A stretch of 64,000 nucleotides of DNA from contig WOAB01000232.1 of the NCBI GenBank assembly GCA_027886185.1, forward strand, positions 1,054,001 to 1,118,000. The letters run 5' to 3'. The position numbers and the translations under genes were made by a program. Shown piece by piece: positions 11,501 to 21,238 of the stretch (positions within the stretch are counted from its first letter, which is position 1; each line of letters starts with the position of its first letter). The notes beneath the pieces are model-generated. The model was not told where the DNA came from. It was given only the letters and a program-made list of their open reading frames with translations, and did no database searches. This stretch comes from Rheum nobile (Eukaryota; Streptophyta; Magnoliopsida; Caryophyllales; Polygonaceae).

Positions 11501-11998
11501 GAGTCTGAAGAGACTGAAGAGGCTGACACTAAATTTGGAAAGGAGGATAGAAGTTTTATTTTAAGAATAATAAAAGATAGCGTGGAAAAATGATGTGACT
11601 GCACGTGGCAAATAATGACATGGCTTATTTTCGGAGAGTCATGTGGCCTTAAGGAAGTTATAGCTTAGTATTATATAGTAAATTAGTGTATGACTATAAT
11701 TTTTCTCGTGTCATATCTCATACAAAATTTAAGCACCCACCATTATTAAAAGTAACTTGTTACCGTTCTCTCACCAAAATGGAGAATAGCTTTTAAACGT
11801 AAAGACAGAAGAAGAATCATGGTGTTTAGTGAACACATACTTGAAAAGCTTGTCTAAGGATTAACATGCGAGGTGTTCTTCCAGAGTCTGAAGAGACTGA
11901 CACTAAATTTGGACGAAGATTCATCTCAGCTTGCCGAATCCATACGGGGTCATATTTCTTCTTTAAGCAACGAAGAAGACGATCAAAGACCAACGTAG
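8529..11998 (+). CDS. HINT3: HIT-family (histidine triad) nucleotide hydrolase, HINT3-like
   Basis: Seven exons, all with GT/AG borders and consistent phase: 8529-8759, 9496-9551, 10027-10084, 10897-10963, 11168-11223, 11407-11460 and 11885-11998; 636 bp, 211 residues. HIT proteins hydrolyse nucleoside phosphoramidates and related nucleotides. Residues 63-66 are the CxxC of CVFCRIIRGESPAYK, which opens the fold; GHSLLIPK follows the second exon. The HIT motif HTHIHII spans residues 156-162, split over exons 5 and 6, with all three His present. About 60 residues precede the domain, rich in Arg/Ser/Cys, compatible with an organelle transit peptide as in Arabidopsis HINT3. I recognise the order GESPAYK-DRNPLSRGHSL-AAMCSKIP-FNLLVNNG-WASESL as the HINT3 type rather than the shorter HINT1/HINT4. 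Intron 6 has a partial duplicate of the last exon. Confidence 0.88.
11502..11564 (+). pseudogene. Relic duplicate of the last HINT3 exon inside intron 6
   Basis: Just 41 bp after the exon-6 donor, the first ~34 bases of the final exon recur (AGTCTGAAGAGACTG ... ACACTAAATTTGGA) with an in-frame 9-bp insertion. An AG precedes it at 11500-11501 and the frame runs 20 codons to a TAA at 11562-11564. If spliced it would replace the 37-residue C-terminus with a 20-residue one. A 41-nt intron is shorter than plants normally splice, so it is probably a relic of a local duplication. Confidence 0.65.
11546..11870. repeat. Intron-6 block that recurs downstream of the gene (copy 1)
   Basis: The block from AGGATAGAAGTTTTATTTT through AATAATGACATGGCTTAT, TTAAGCACCCACCATTATTAAA, GTAAAGACAGAAGA and CATGGTGTTTAGTG to CTTGTCTAAGG is found again at 14472-14985 in the same order and orientation with many small differences. 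Confidence 0.75.
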
Positions 11999-13178
11999 CG
12001 CTCATTGTGTACATTTTTCATAAGCAATCAAAGGTATACAGTACAACCAGTTTTTTTTTTTGTTATTCTGTAATGATACATACATTGGCTTTCATATTTG
12101 TAGCTTTTCTGAGTTTCCACTAGTGCCATTCATAAAATGTAATTTCATGTCATGATATGTACAAGTATCCACGGATGAGATGCAAAGTGAGTTTCAAATG
12201 GATTATGGAGCAATTCTAATATTTTTGTGGCTCTGGTTACAACTTCTGGGATGAAATTCTTTCAAACTTCTAAGAATTTTGATGATATTTGCCAAACATA
12301 AGATTTTGGTAGCAATGACTAGTGAGAGTATGTTAACCTCTCGTTCCTAGTAACGTAATCAAAAGAGTGATAATGTGCTAATATGCTAAGACATCTGATT
12401 GTTGTGCCAAATAAGCCCAAGTCTTATAACAATGACAACTATCCAGAGATTGGACAATTTAGTGAATGTTGATGAGAAAATGAACACCTTAACAAATTAT
12501 GTAGCATTTGATATTGCTAACCAGATCATTCTTAGGGACTTTTCTGCCAAATCCAAAAGAACAATCATTTGGGTGCCCTTAAAAATGGTGAACACGCCAA
12601 CCAAAAGCCACCTTCCAACTCTCCCCTGCTTTCAGGGAGGCCGGAGAAGTGATCTCCAGTTTTCTGTGTTTGGATTTGATCATAAATCAGCACACCCAAA
12701 AAAAAAACACAGATGAGTGTGTTGAATAGATTTCTGTGCTCTCAAATTATTATATTTTGTTTCACTTCATGGACGCATCAAGAAAAGCTCCAAAAAGATC
12801 CCTGGATTCTCTGCCACAGCTTCGCACCAGTCACTCCCTTGAACAAAAAACAAATTGAGAAATCACTCTCAGCTGATTGATGGTTCTCTAACTTTCTCTT
12901 CACATGCCCAATAATTCATCAGCACATGAGTGTGCCAGTATAGATAACAGCTACCTTGCTTTATTCCCCTGCTAATTTCCATGGTTTCTGTTACATCAAC
13001 CAACTGATTCTTTCCACCTCCTTATGTACTGTTCTGTGCTTATCCTAGGAAGATTTTCACTTTATTGCATTTCACTTCTATTCAGTACACATATTGGTTT
13101 ACCTCTATCCTAATGTTGTTTATTCCCTTCAATTCAGTAGTAGGGTATTTTTATCATGGGACTAGCATATTAGCCATC
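11999..13178. other. 3' flank of HINT3 and intergenic sequence
   Basis: No convincing coding frame. The transcript end of HINT3 must lie here, but I cannot fix a polyadenylation site. Confidence 0.4.
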
Positions 13179-13330
13179 TGTTGAGAGTCAATTGTGAATC
13201 TCACATCGGGTTTGTGAGGAATCCAAGTTTATTATATATAATTGTGTAATTCCTATTGTCAATTGATTTTAAGATGAAACCTCATTAGACTTATGTAATG
13301 GGCTTGCAAGTTCATGAGAGACTCCAAACA
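13179..13330. mobile_element. Possible TRIM-type solo LTR
   Basis: The segment starts TGTTGAGAGTC and ends GACTCCAAACA, giving interrupted terminal inverted repeats (TGTT...AGTC / GACT...AACA). It contains the CTCACATCGG phrase that recurs in many plant LTR and TRIM repeats. No 5-bp target duplication was found, so this is a weak call. Confidence 0.3.
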
Positions 13331-14189
13331 GTGACCAACACGAATCGAATTCAAAGTAGGTGTCGTCACAAGACACGCCTTACATATATTTTAGAAGTAG
13401 AACTGTACAAGAGAACAATGAGAAAGTATATATTTTGTTCAAGTAGACATATAGAGCAGTGCCCACCTTTGTCTACAGGATGCTGCACAACAAAGGGAAG
13501 AAGAAGAGTATGCAGGATCATTAATGGTGTAGGGTGTTTATGTGGGCATTTTGTTGTGGCAATACACATGGTAGACCCTTGTTATCATTTTTTTTTCTTG
13601 CTTTGATTGTTGGAATACAAGTGATTTGCTTCATTCAAGTGTCAAATCAAGTGCCAAATTATGCCCTTGGTGGGTCAAATAACAGCCTCAGTAATGTGCC
13701 AGTTGGTGAAGATCCAGGAATCAGGATAATGGTTTCATTTCATTCCCAATCCCACATAACAACAATGAGAAGAACCCAATATACCAACAAAATATTGTCA
13801 TTATAAATCATGTGATTAACTAGCATCTCCTCAATATACTGTAAGGGCAAGTGTAGTATTTAAAGGTCAAAACAAACTAAAAATGACACTTGGGCCACTT
13901 TACATCCAACCACGTGTCAATTTGTTGTTTTAAAGTTTATATTAGTAGTTGAGTGATCGTGTCATGTACAGATTTTGCTAATTAATGAATACTTATAATG
14001 ATAATGAAAAGTTATGGTTTGAACTCAGTGGACCATAATATAAAATATACAGTTTATGACTACTTTTTTAACATAATAGTATGTAAATAAAATCTACCAT
14101 GCATTTTTTTATTATATTTTGTGAAAAGAGAATTATTTTTACATATTACTCTTGTTTTTGTGCGAAATTGAGGTAAATTATATTATATC
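13331..14189. other. Intergenic sequence, no gene seen
   Basis: AT-rich. A short phrase TTATATTTTGTGAAAAGAGAA at about 14115 is shared with 14605 inside the duplicated HINT3 intron block, so part of this stretch may be another decayed copy. Confidence 0.35.
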
Positions 14190-14202
14190 ATAATTGAGGT
14201 AA

Positions 14203-14283
14203 TTTTTTTTTTTTTTTTGATAAGGTAAGAATTCAAGTTTTCAGGACAAACCCCTGATAACTCGAGAGGCCGAACAACCGGCG
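14203..14283 (-). mobile_element. 81-bp poly(A)-tailed retro-insertion (SINE or LINE tail) with 13-bp TSD
   Basis: A T16 run followed by GATAAGG and 60 bp of distinct, GC-richer sequence is bordered by a perfect 13-bp duplication ATAATTGAGGTAA at 14190-14202 and 14284-14296. Read on the minus strand the insert ends TTATC followed by poly(A). Long variable TSDs plus a poly(A) tail are the signature of L1-type target-primed insertion. A second insertion of this kind is at 19057-19160. Confidence 0.8.
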
Positions 14284-14471
14284 ATAATTGAGGTAAATTA
14301 AAATGCTAGTAAATCTAATTAGTCAATCAATATCAATAACTAATAACAAATAATTAATTGCTTTACAAAAAAAACAATAATATTTCAAATCTATAATTAA
14401 GTGGAACTAAGTAAAAGGATGAAATTTTTATAATGAAATTGGAAATAAACATGCTAAAAAAATGAAAAGAA

Positions 14472-14985
14472 GAAGGATAGAGGTTTTATTTTAATTTGAT
14501 ATTAAAAATATAAAAAATAACTTGTTGTGTTTGTACATGAAAAATAATGACATGGCTTATCTTCTGATAGGCATGTAGCCTCAAAAAAGTTTTAGCTTGG
14601 TATTATATTTTGTGAAAAGAGAATTATTTTGTGAATTTTTTTATCACTACTCCAATTTAATCCAAAAGTCATATCTTTTACAAAACTTAAGCACCCACCA
14701 TTATTAAATGTAGTTTGTTACCGTAAAGACAGAAGAATCATGGTGTTTAGTGCGGTGAGTTAAGTAAATAATCATTTGACAAACCTTTTTTTAAACTAAT
14801 GACCCTTATTAAAAATAGACTCCTCTCCCTCTCCCTAAACCCTACTCTATACCCCTTAAATCCTATCTCTTAAACTCTTAAAAACTAATAGGGATCCATT
14901 TTATTAATTGAAAATTCTTAAAGAGTCAACGAACCCAAAACCTTTTGTTTCGTGAGCACTTATTTGAAAAGATTGTCTAAGGGTG
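14472..14985. repeat. Downstream copy of the HINT3 intron-6 block, itself interrupted by about 200 bp
   Basis: Matches 11546-11870 up to CATGGTGTTTAGTG (about 14752), then about 200 bp of unrelated sequence, then resumes at GCACTTATTTGAAAAG to TGTCTAAGG (about 14985). The last HINT3 exon does not follow. The interrupting segment is either an insertion in this copy or sequence lost from copy 1. Confidence 0.65.
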
Positions 14986-17746
14986 CTGGATACTTTAATT
15001 CACTCCCGAGTGAAAGCATATTTCTTTTCTAAGGAATAAAGAAGAAGCGAGATATGATAATAGAATGAAAAGAATAGGTAAACAAGAAAGGAATGTTGTA
15101 CTAAGGAACAAGAGGAACATCAATTAGCCATATAATATTCTGGAGATTAGTAGGAGTTCACATTTAATTAATCTTAAAGCATAAAATAGTCAGCTAGTGA
15201 TAGATATTAAAAGAAAGATTACAAATGTGGTTAAGACTGGTCAAGATTATTATTAAATTCCATTAATGTCATGCGGAATTCCTTACCACCTCCACTCTTT
15301 TAAATAATTAGCATGCATTTGTGAAATAAATTTCCCACATTAAAAGATTAGATTTTTTTTTACAAGCTTGGTGTGCTATTTTTTTTATTATTTTACGATG
15401 CAATCGTATTGAACTTATATGTTGCGCTCTGTTTATTTGGATTTAGTCTGTCACTATGATTTTATATAGGCTAGCTTGGTGGGATAGTTTTTATATTGAT
15501 AATCGATCCATCATATTTTAACACATTTTTATATAAGCTAAAATATGGTCTAGTATAAAAATTCAACTTGAGGATCTACTCACAAAACATTGAATTATAA
15601 AACTAAAAATCACCCTAAATCTAAAATAATAGCATGGAATTATAGGACCTCATCTCATCTATTACTCGTTAAGACCGAAGGAAGGAACAATCAAAAGAGC
15701 ATCTACTCAAATCTAAATGCTAATTACATGAAAAAGGAATTAATTATATAAAATAATGTAATAGACTTCCGACGATATTTTTTGACAATAAAACCACCAA
15801 GTATTTAGGTAGTTTGTAAGAAAAGCATTTAAATATCTTTTGCACTTTATTCAAATTTGTCACCAAAAAACATGTATGAAGATAAAGAACGTGTCAATGA
15901 TACTCATTATCCCAAAATACAAGATAATTATGATCTTTCTAATTATCATGAACATATTATTTAAGAATAATATTAAGTAAATCTAAATTATTACATTTTC
16001 TATTGATCTTCACACATATTCAATTTTACTATTTTTTCAGTTAATAGATGAAAATTTTAAAAGCATAGTAGTCAACAAAATCTATTTCAATAATAATTCG
16101 CGTAGCCTATTCTTATTAAAAAAAATCAAAATATTAAAACGACCTATAAAATTTAATTGCTAAACAACACCTAATATAGATTGATTGGATGGAATAGTGT
16201 ATACTTTATACCATCTCAATCATGTAATGAAACTTTGTGTTATTACTTGAGAACTTCGAAACATGATGGTGTAAGAGTCTTTGATTTCCCTGAAAAGGAA
16301 GAAGATGACTGTAAAAAAAAATTGATTAATTTCTGTTGGTATTTCTTGTGGGTTCTTCTTCTTTCAAGTCCTAAATTGTTCAAAATGCACTCACAAGGCG
16401 TCACTTTGATGGCTCATTTGACTCTTCTTCTGCCACTAATAAAAACTCATGGGTGTGAAATCTGCACATCCCCATCAGAATTGATTCCTTTCAGCTTAAA
16501 TATTTAACGCATCATCCCATTTTGGGGATTTGATTTCAATTCAATTACGGAAGCATCCACCTAAAAAAGTTGTGAGCATGACCATGTTTATATTCCCATG
16601 TCATAACTGTGGATTTATGTAGAAAAATCCACTCAACAAGTTTTGGTGTAAATAAACCCCCTGTGTTTGACCTAGATACATAGATTAACATATGGGTAAA
16701 TGGGTAATGTATCAAATCCCAACTTTTTCAAGATATTTAAGGAAGAATAAAGATGAAACTGAACTACTTTAATCCAGAACAAAGTTTTAAGTTTCAAGAT
16801 TTATAACTTTTAATTAGTTTGAAACCATGTAAGAGAATCCTTGAAACTAGAAGGCTTGTTTTGTTATATGTATGGTCCATTCCATACATTTACTATTTTG
16901 GTTATTTATTGAATTTTTTTAATGAATATTTACAATTTTGGTTATATAAATAGACCCAAAGTAAAACAAAACAAAACTAGGGGGTGGCAGGTGGTGATGA
17001 GTGATGGCTTCTCCACCATGGATGGACCTGGGAAGGACCACAACACCTCTGAACAGATGCCCAAACTGTGTAATATCAAACACATTATTCTTGTTGTGTG
17101 TTTCAATCCCTTGTCAACCATTCATTTCAGTTCAATTCATATAAAATCCACAATACCTGTATCATAACTTGCAACTTTTGGCCCTATTCCATCTTGTCAA
17201 CAAGTGGGGGATGATAAAATTAATATGTTTTTCCCCTCAAAAAGAACAAGTTTGGTGGTTTCTTCAAGAACCTTACCTCTGTATTAAGAATAAGATAACT
17301 CTTCCAATCAGACATTAATTAATCTGCCCCAGAAAGAACATTTCTTATAGATAAACTAAAACAATGAAATTGACACTGACTTGGAGGATACCTATCCATA
17401 TAAATATAACTACTCATAAGAATGAGTGATTGGGACAAAATTAGGTTCAACCAGTCTTGACATAATTTTATAAGCTTACCAGAACTTGAAACATAATATG
17501 TAAATTGAACCAAAAGGGTATGCATAAAGATAGTTCATTTCCATGGATTACTCTCTGGTAACTTATTTTATTCACAGTCTATATCCATGAAAAAGAACCA
17601 GGGATGAAAAAACCAAATCAAAATGGAGATGAGATGAGATCAAGCAGAAGAATTTACAGAAAACAAAAATTTACATACATTCTGGTTGAAGACTGCACAC
17701 CTCCAAGGCAAGAAGAGATCTCGGTTTCGGTCCCCTTCCTCTTTCA
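14986..17746. other. Intergenic sequence between HINT3 and PUB9
   Basis: AT-rich with several short open frames (for example 16181-16507, 108 codons) that match no family I know and have no codon-use or motif support. I see no mobile-element boundaries. The PUB9 3' untranslated region must occupy the last few hundred bases. Confidence 0.45.
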
Positions 17747-19666
17747 TCAGGCAGTGTGTGTGAGATTCACAGCTCTGTTCATCCTCTCCAGAATCCCACT
17801 GGCTTTCCTCTTAGCCCTTGACGTGCCCTCCCGCGCAAGCTGAGACAACGTGCCGTAATCCCTCTCTTCTTCCCTCATCTGCCTCAGCCTCGCTCGATCA
17901 TTCATACAAACCGAGTAAAGGATCGCAACGCAATTCTCCTTGTTACGTGCGCAGGACATCTCCCTTATGATCCTCAAAAGGCAAGAAACGGCCCCCAGCT
18001 CCCCCATCTCCTCAATCGCCCTCTGGTGGCTCGAGAGCATTGCAAGGATGGCTAACAACTCGTCCACGTGGACCCCGTTCTTGATTTTGTCCAACAAGAC
18101 GCTAACCGCCCCCTCATTCACCACCCTTCCCTTGTTCTCATGGAGGATGCAGAGGTTGAAGATCGCTGAGGCCGCATCCTTTATAGCCGAAGGGTGGTCG
18201 CCCACGTTGTTTAATAGGTCGATCAAGGGCCCCAAAGCGCCTCCTTGCCCGATCAGCAGCTTATTCGAGTCAAGTGCTGATAACGTGAACAACGCTGCAG
18301 CTGCATTGCTCCTCGTCTCAATCGTTCCACATCTCAATGCCTCAATAAGGGTTTGAAGGGCCATTGGGATCTCAGCAACAATCTTCTTGTTGCTATCGTG
18401 GATCGATATGTTCAAAAGGGTCGTGATCAGATCCTCCTGGAGATCCGGGTGGGTTTGGCTCAGGAACGAGTTCCGGTTCGCTAGAGGCTTCAGTAGTTTG
18501 GTGATGGAATTGGTGGACTCTCCAAAGAGGGAACGGAAAGTCGGCATTCGCTTGGTGAGGAGGCGGAGCTCCTTGGCGGCTGATTTCTGGTCTGAGATGG
18601 AGGAGGAGGAGGAGGAGATCTTGTCAAGGAGGGAAGAGAAATGATCTCGATCCGACTTGAGGATCAATACATCTTCTCCATTGATTGATTCAGGTTGGTG
18701 ATCAGGAAACCTAATGCCGCGGTTTCGGCACCATTGGGAGATCATCTCCTGAATCAGGTGGTTTGGGGTTAGGAGAGTGTGGGAGAGGACTTGCTGGGTT
18801 CTTGGGCAAGTTCTTTGCCCTGCTTTCAGCCATTTTTGGATGAAGGCTCTATCATAAGTCTGCAAAGATTACAAAGACAGCAAAATCAAATACCCAGCAA
18901 GTGAAAATCAGCTACTGAAGACAGCAATTGCAAGTTAAAACCTCAACACCCAACAAATTACAGATCAATTTTTTACTGTATCAACTAGTTATGATAATAC
19001 TCACAAGAATTCCCTAAACGAGCAGAAAGATGAAAGCAAAATTTTAATTTAATCTGAGTTTTTTTTTTGATAAAAGGGGTACTTGTAGTATTAAAGCAAA
19101 TCTATTTCAGCAGTCTTATGACAACTTGAGGGAAATTGTCAGTTAAGATTACAAGAGGGAAATTTAATCTGTGAGTTAAAACAACACAGCTCATCAACAA
19201 GATTATTGTCCCTCCCAGTTCTGATGGGTAAATTGAAATCTCCAAACACACAGACATACAAGAAAAACCCTAGGAGTTACAGAACAGAGGGATAAAACAT
19301 CAAAAGATTGAATCTTGAAAATCAAAAGTAGCTGTGTGGATAAGAAATGAAATTTGTTGAAGAAGGTTTGATTTTTACCTGACCAGTGGCGACGACTACA
19401 GGATCCCGCATGAGCTGTTTGGAGAGAGGGCACTTGAACTCTTCAGGGCAAGAGAGGGACACGTCATCAAGCCCCAACGACGCCGTTTTATTGGCCTTCA
19501 AATCCCTGAGAGCAAACAGGACTTCCCGAGCTCTATCAATGGCGTCGAGGGCAAGCTCGTCTTTTTCCTCATCGACGACCGCCGCCACCGTCCTCCTCAG
19601 CTCCCTCTTGAACTCCGCCACCTTCAACGCCGAATCTCCCCCGACCGTCACCTCCTTCTTCGCCAT
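17747..19666 (-). CDS. PUB9: U-box / ARM-repeat E3 ubiquitin ligase, PUB9-like
   Basis: Two exons: 19379-19666 (96 codons) and 17747-18859 (370 residues plus stop), joined across CAG|GTAAAA and TTTGCAG|ACT, phase 0; 466 residues, close to Arabidopsis PUB9 (460). An N-terminal helical segment of about 70 residues precedes the U-box at about 73-147, which begins CPEEFKCPLSKQLMRDPVV, is split by the intron after VVATGQ and continues TYDRAFIQKWL...CPRTQQVLSHTLLTPN. The U-box recruits the E2 enzyme. From about residue 185 the rest is armadillo repeats (ALRCGTIETRSNAAAALFTL, KDAASAIFNLCILHENK), the substrate-binding part. A Ser-rich linker with SSSSSS lies between. The intron placement inside the U-box and the ARM set fit the PUB9 type. 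The intron carries a small retro-insertion. Both exons are fully open. Confidence 0.9.
19057..19160 (-). mobile_element. Poly(A)-tailed retro-insertion in the PUB9 intron
   Basis: A T11 run then GATAAAAGG starts about 100 bp of inserted sequence. AATTTAATCTG flanks it at 19046-19056 and 19161-19171, and the match continues as AGTT versus TGAGTT, so the original duplication was probably 15-17 bp. The minus-strand tail TTTTATC-poly(A) resembles that of the element at 14203-14283. Confidence 0.7.
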
Positions 19667-20225
19667 CCCCCTTCCAGAACGCTCAGATTCTCTTTATTAA
19701 AACTAGGTTTTCTTTATCGGAAACTATGAAATTACTTGTACGAAACCTACCATTACAATCGACAATTGAAGTTAGAAATCTCAAGAAAATCGGCAACACA
19801 GAAAATACACGGAGAGAGAAAGAGAGTCCCCTTGAAATAAAAATCGGATATTTATTAGTACAATGTGAAGATGGCGAGTGATGAATAAAAGAGGAGAAGT
19901 GGAGGTGGGGTCAAACTGCAGCCACGGAATCCAGAAACGGACGCCAGCTGGCACCGCTTACGACAGAGAGAGAGAAAGAGGGATTTTGAATTAATTCAGC
20001 AGTATTTCAAATCTCTGGATTTTTATGTCTGCATTTATTAATTTGATGAAGGTAGACTGGTAGTAGCAGCCTAGCAGGGTGGACTCGTTTTATAATACCT
20101 TTGATTTGAGGGAGGGAAAAGAAAAATGACACTGTTTAGGAATTTGAGTTGGATTTGGATTGATATTGGTTTAAGAAGACGAGGAAGTGGAGAAAGAAAA
20201 TGAACTATTCAAATTTAAATTATTT
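19667..20225 (-). promoter_or_regulatory. 5' leader and promoter region of the PUB9-like gene
   Basis: GA-rich stretches at about 19812-19827 and 19965-19981 and no open frame. A plausible leader runs to the start codon at 19666. No clear TATA box could be assigned. Confidence 0.4.
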
Positions 20226-20660
20226 TTTTTATGGAAACGCAGAATATATTAAAATATAAAAAAATGTTAAATGGTTACAAGCCAAGCGAAATTAGCGATC
20301 GATAGACAAGCAAGAGACATATCATTGCCAACTAAGGCAAGGAAAGGGACAACCTAACAACCAACAACGAACAGCAAAAACATATGACAATGCTAAAAAG
20401 ATGAGGCCCTAGAAAACAACTCTTGAAACTAACGGACCAAAGATTGTACTAGATTTTAAAGATTTACGCACTATCACAATCATTGATCCATTAGAAAGAA
20501 CAAGAGATATCAAAACCAACCTGATAGACAAGGGAAGAACAAGCACCAAAAGGAAGAACAAACAACTATACAGACTCGATAAAATAAAGAGAAGAAAAGA
20601 ACATAGAAGAACCAAATCAAACCCCATCGACAGTAAAAAGGGGAGAACACCAAGAACCCT
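20226..20660 (-). repeat. Part of an unclassified repeat interrupted by the Tat retrotransposon
   Basis: The left edge is a short T-run (read on minus: ...TTCTGCGTTTCCATAAAA), like the poly(A) end of a LINE 3' tail. The right edge abuts the 5' LTR at 20661. With 30095-30123 and 30739-31345 it would form one interrupted unit of about 1.1 kb. I see no open frame with known domains. Confidence 0.4.
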
Positions 20661-21188
20661 TGTTGGGCTTGAGAAATTGGCAAAAGTCCAGCCGAACCGA
20701 GCCCATGAACGTGACCAGCAGGGAGGATCGGATCTGTTCGATAGGACGGCGCATAGTTGGTTGAGCAAACGGACGCACTCCGCTAAAATCTCGGATGCAG
20801 TTCAACCGACCTCCCACGTAATCCGGTAGTAACGGATTACTTTCTAACGTCATTATTTAGATTGTATAAATGTATGGCAAACAAGAAAATCTGTACACAC
20901 ATTCCGAATCAATAAGAACTACTACTATTAATTTCTCTTGCAACCTTGCTCTCGAATTCTGTTCTCGTGATCAGAAATACTTCAAGTTTATTCAAGCGAC
21001 CGACGTCTGAATTCTTACTCGATAGATCACCAATTCGAGGGGGGGAAACTCTTCATTCACTCGTTCAATTTCAATTTCGTTTGTCTTGTTGATTTGATTT
21101 GGATTTATTAGATATAATCGTCTAACAAGTTGTCTAGTTGCCCTCTCAAAGGCGATTTGGATCGGTAAGGTCTTTTCGCCCCAAAATA
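20661..21188 (+). repeat. 5' LTR of the Tat element
   Basis: Begins TGTTGGG and ends AAAATA (the partner LTR ends AAAACA, so the terminal CA has mutated to TA here). A TATA box (TATAAAT) lies at 20865-20871, placing transcription start about 30 bp later. Confidence 0.9.
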
Positions 21189-21191
21189 ATT

Positions 21192-21206
21192 TGGCGCCCA
21201 CCGTGG
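21192..21206 (+). promoter_or_regulatory. Primer-binding site of the Tat element
   Basis: TGGCGCCCACCGTGG begins three bases after the LTR, as expected for a tRNA primer site. This form is common in Tat-type gypsy elements. I do not assign the tRNA species. Confidence 0.75.
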
Positions 21207-21238
21207 AGCATCTAGCCAATCAAGGATCCAATCCAATC

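Noticed and set aside
16181..16507. 108-codon open frame between HINT3 and PUB9
   Set aside because: Matches no family I know, lies in AT-rich intergenic sequence and lacks splice or promoter support.
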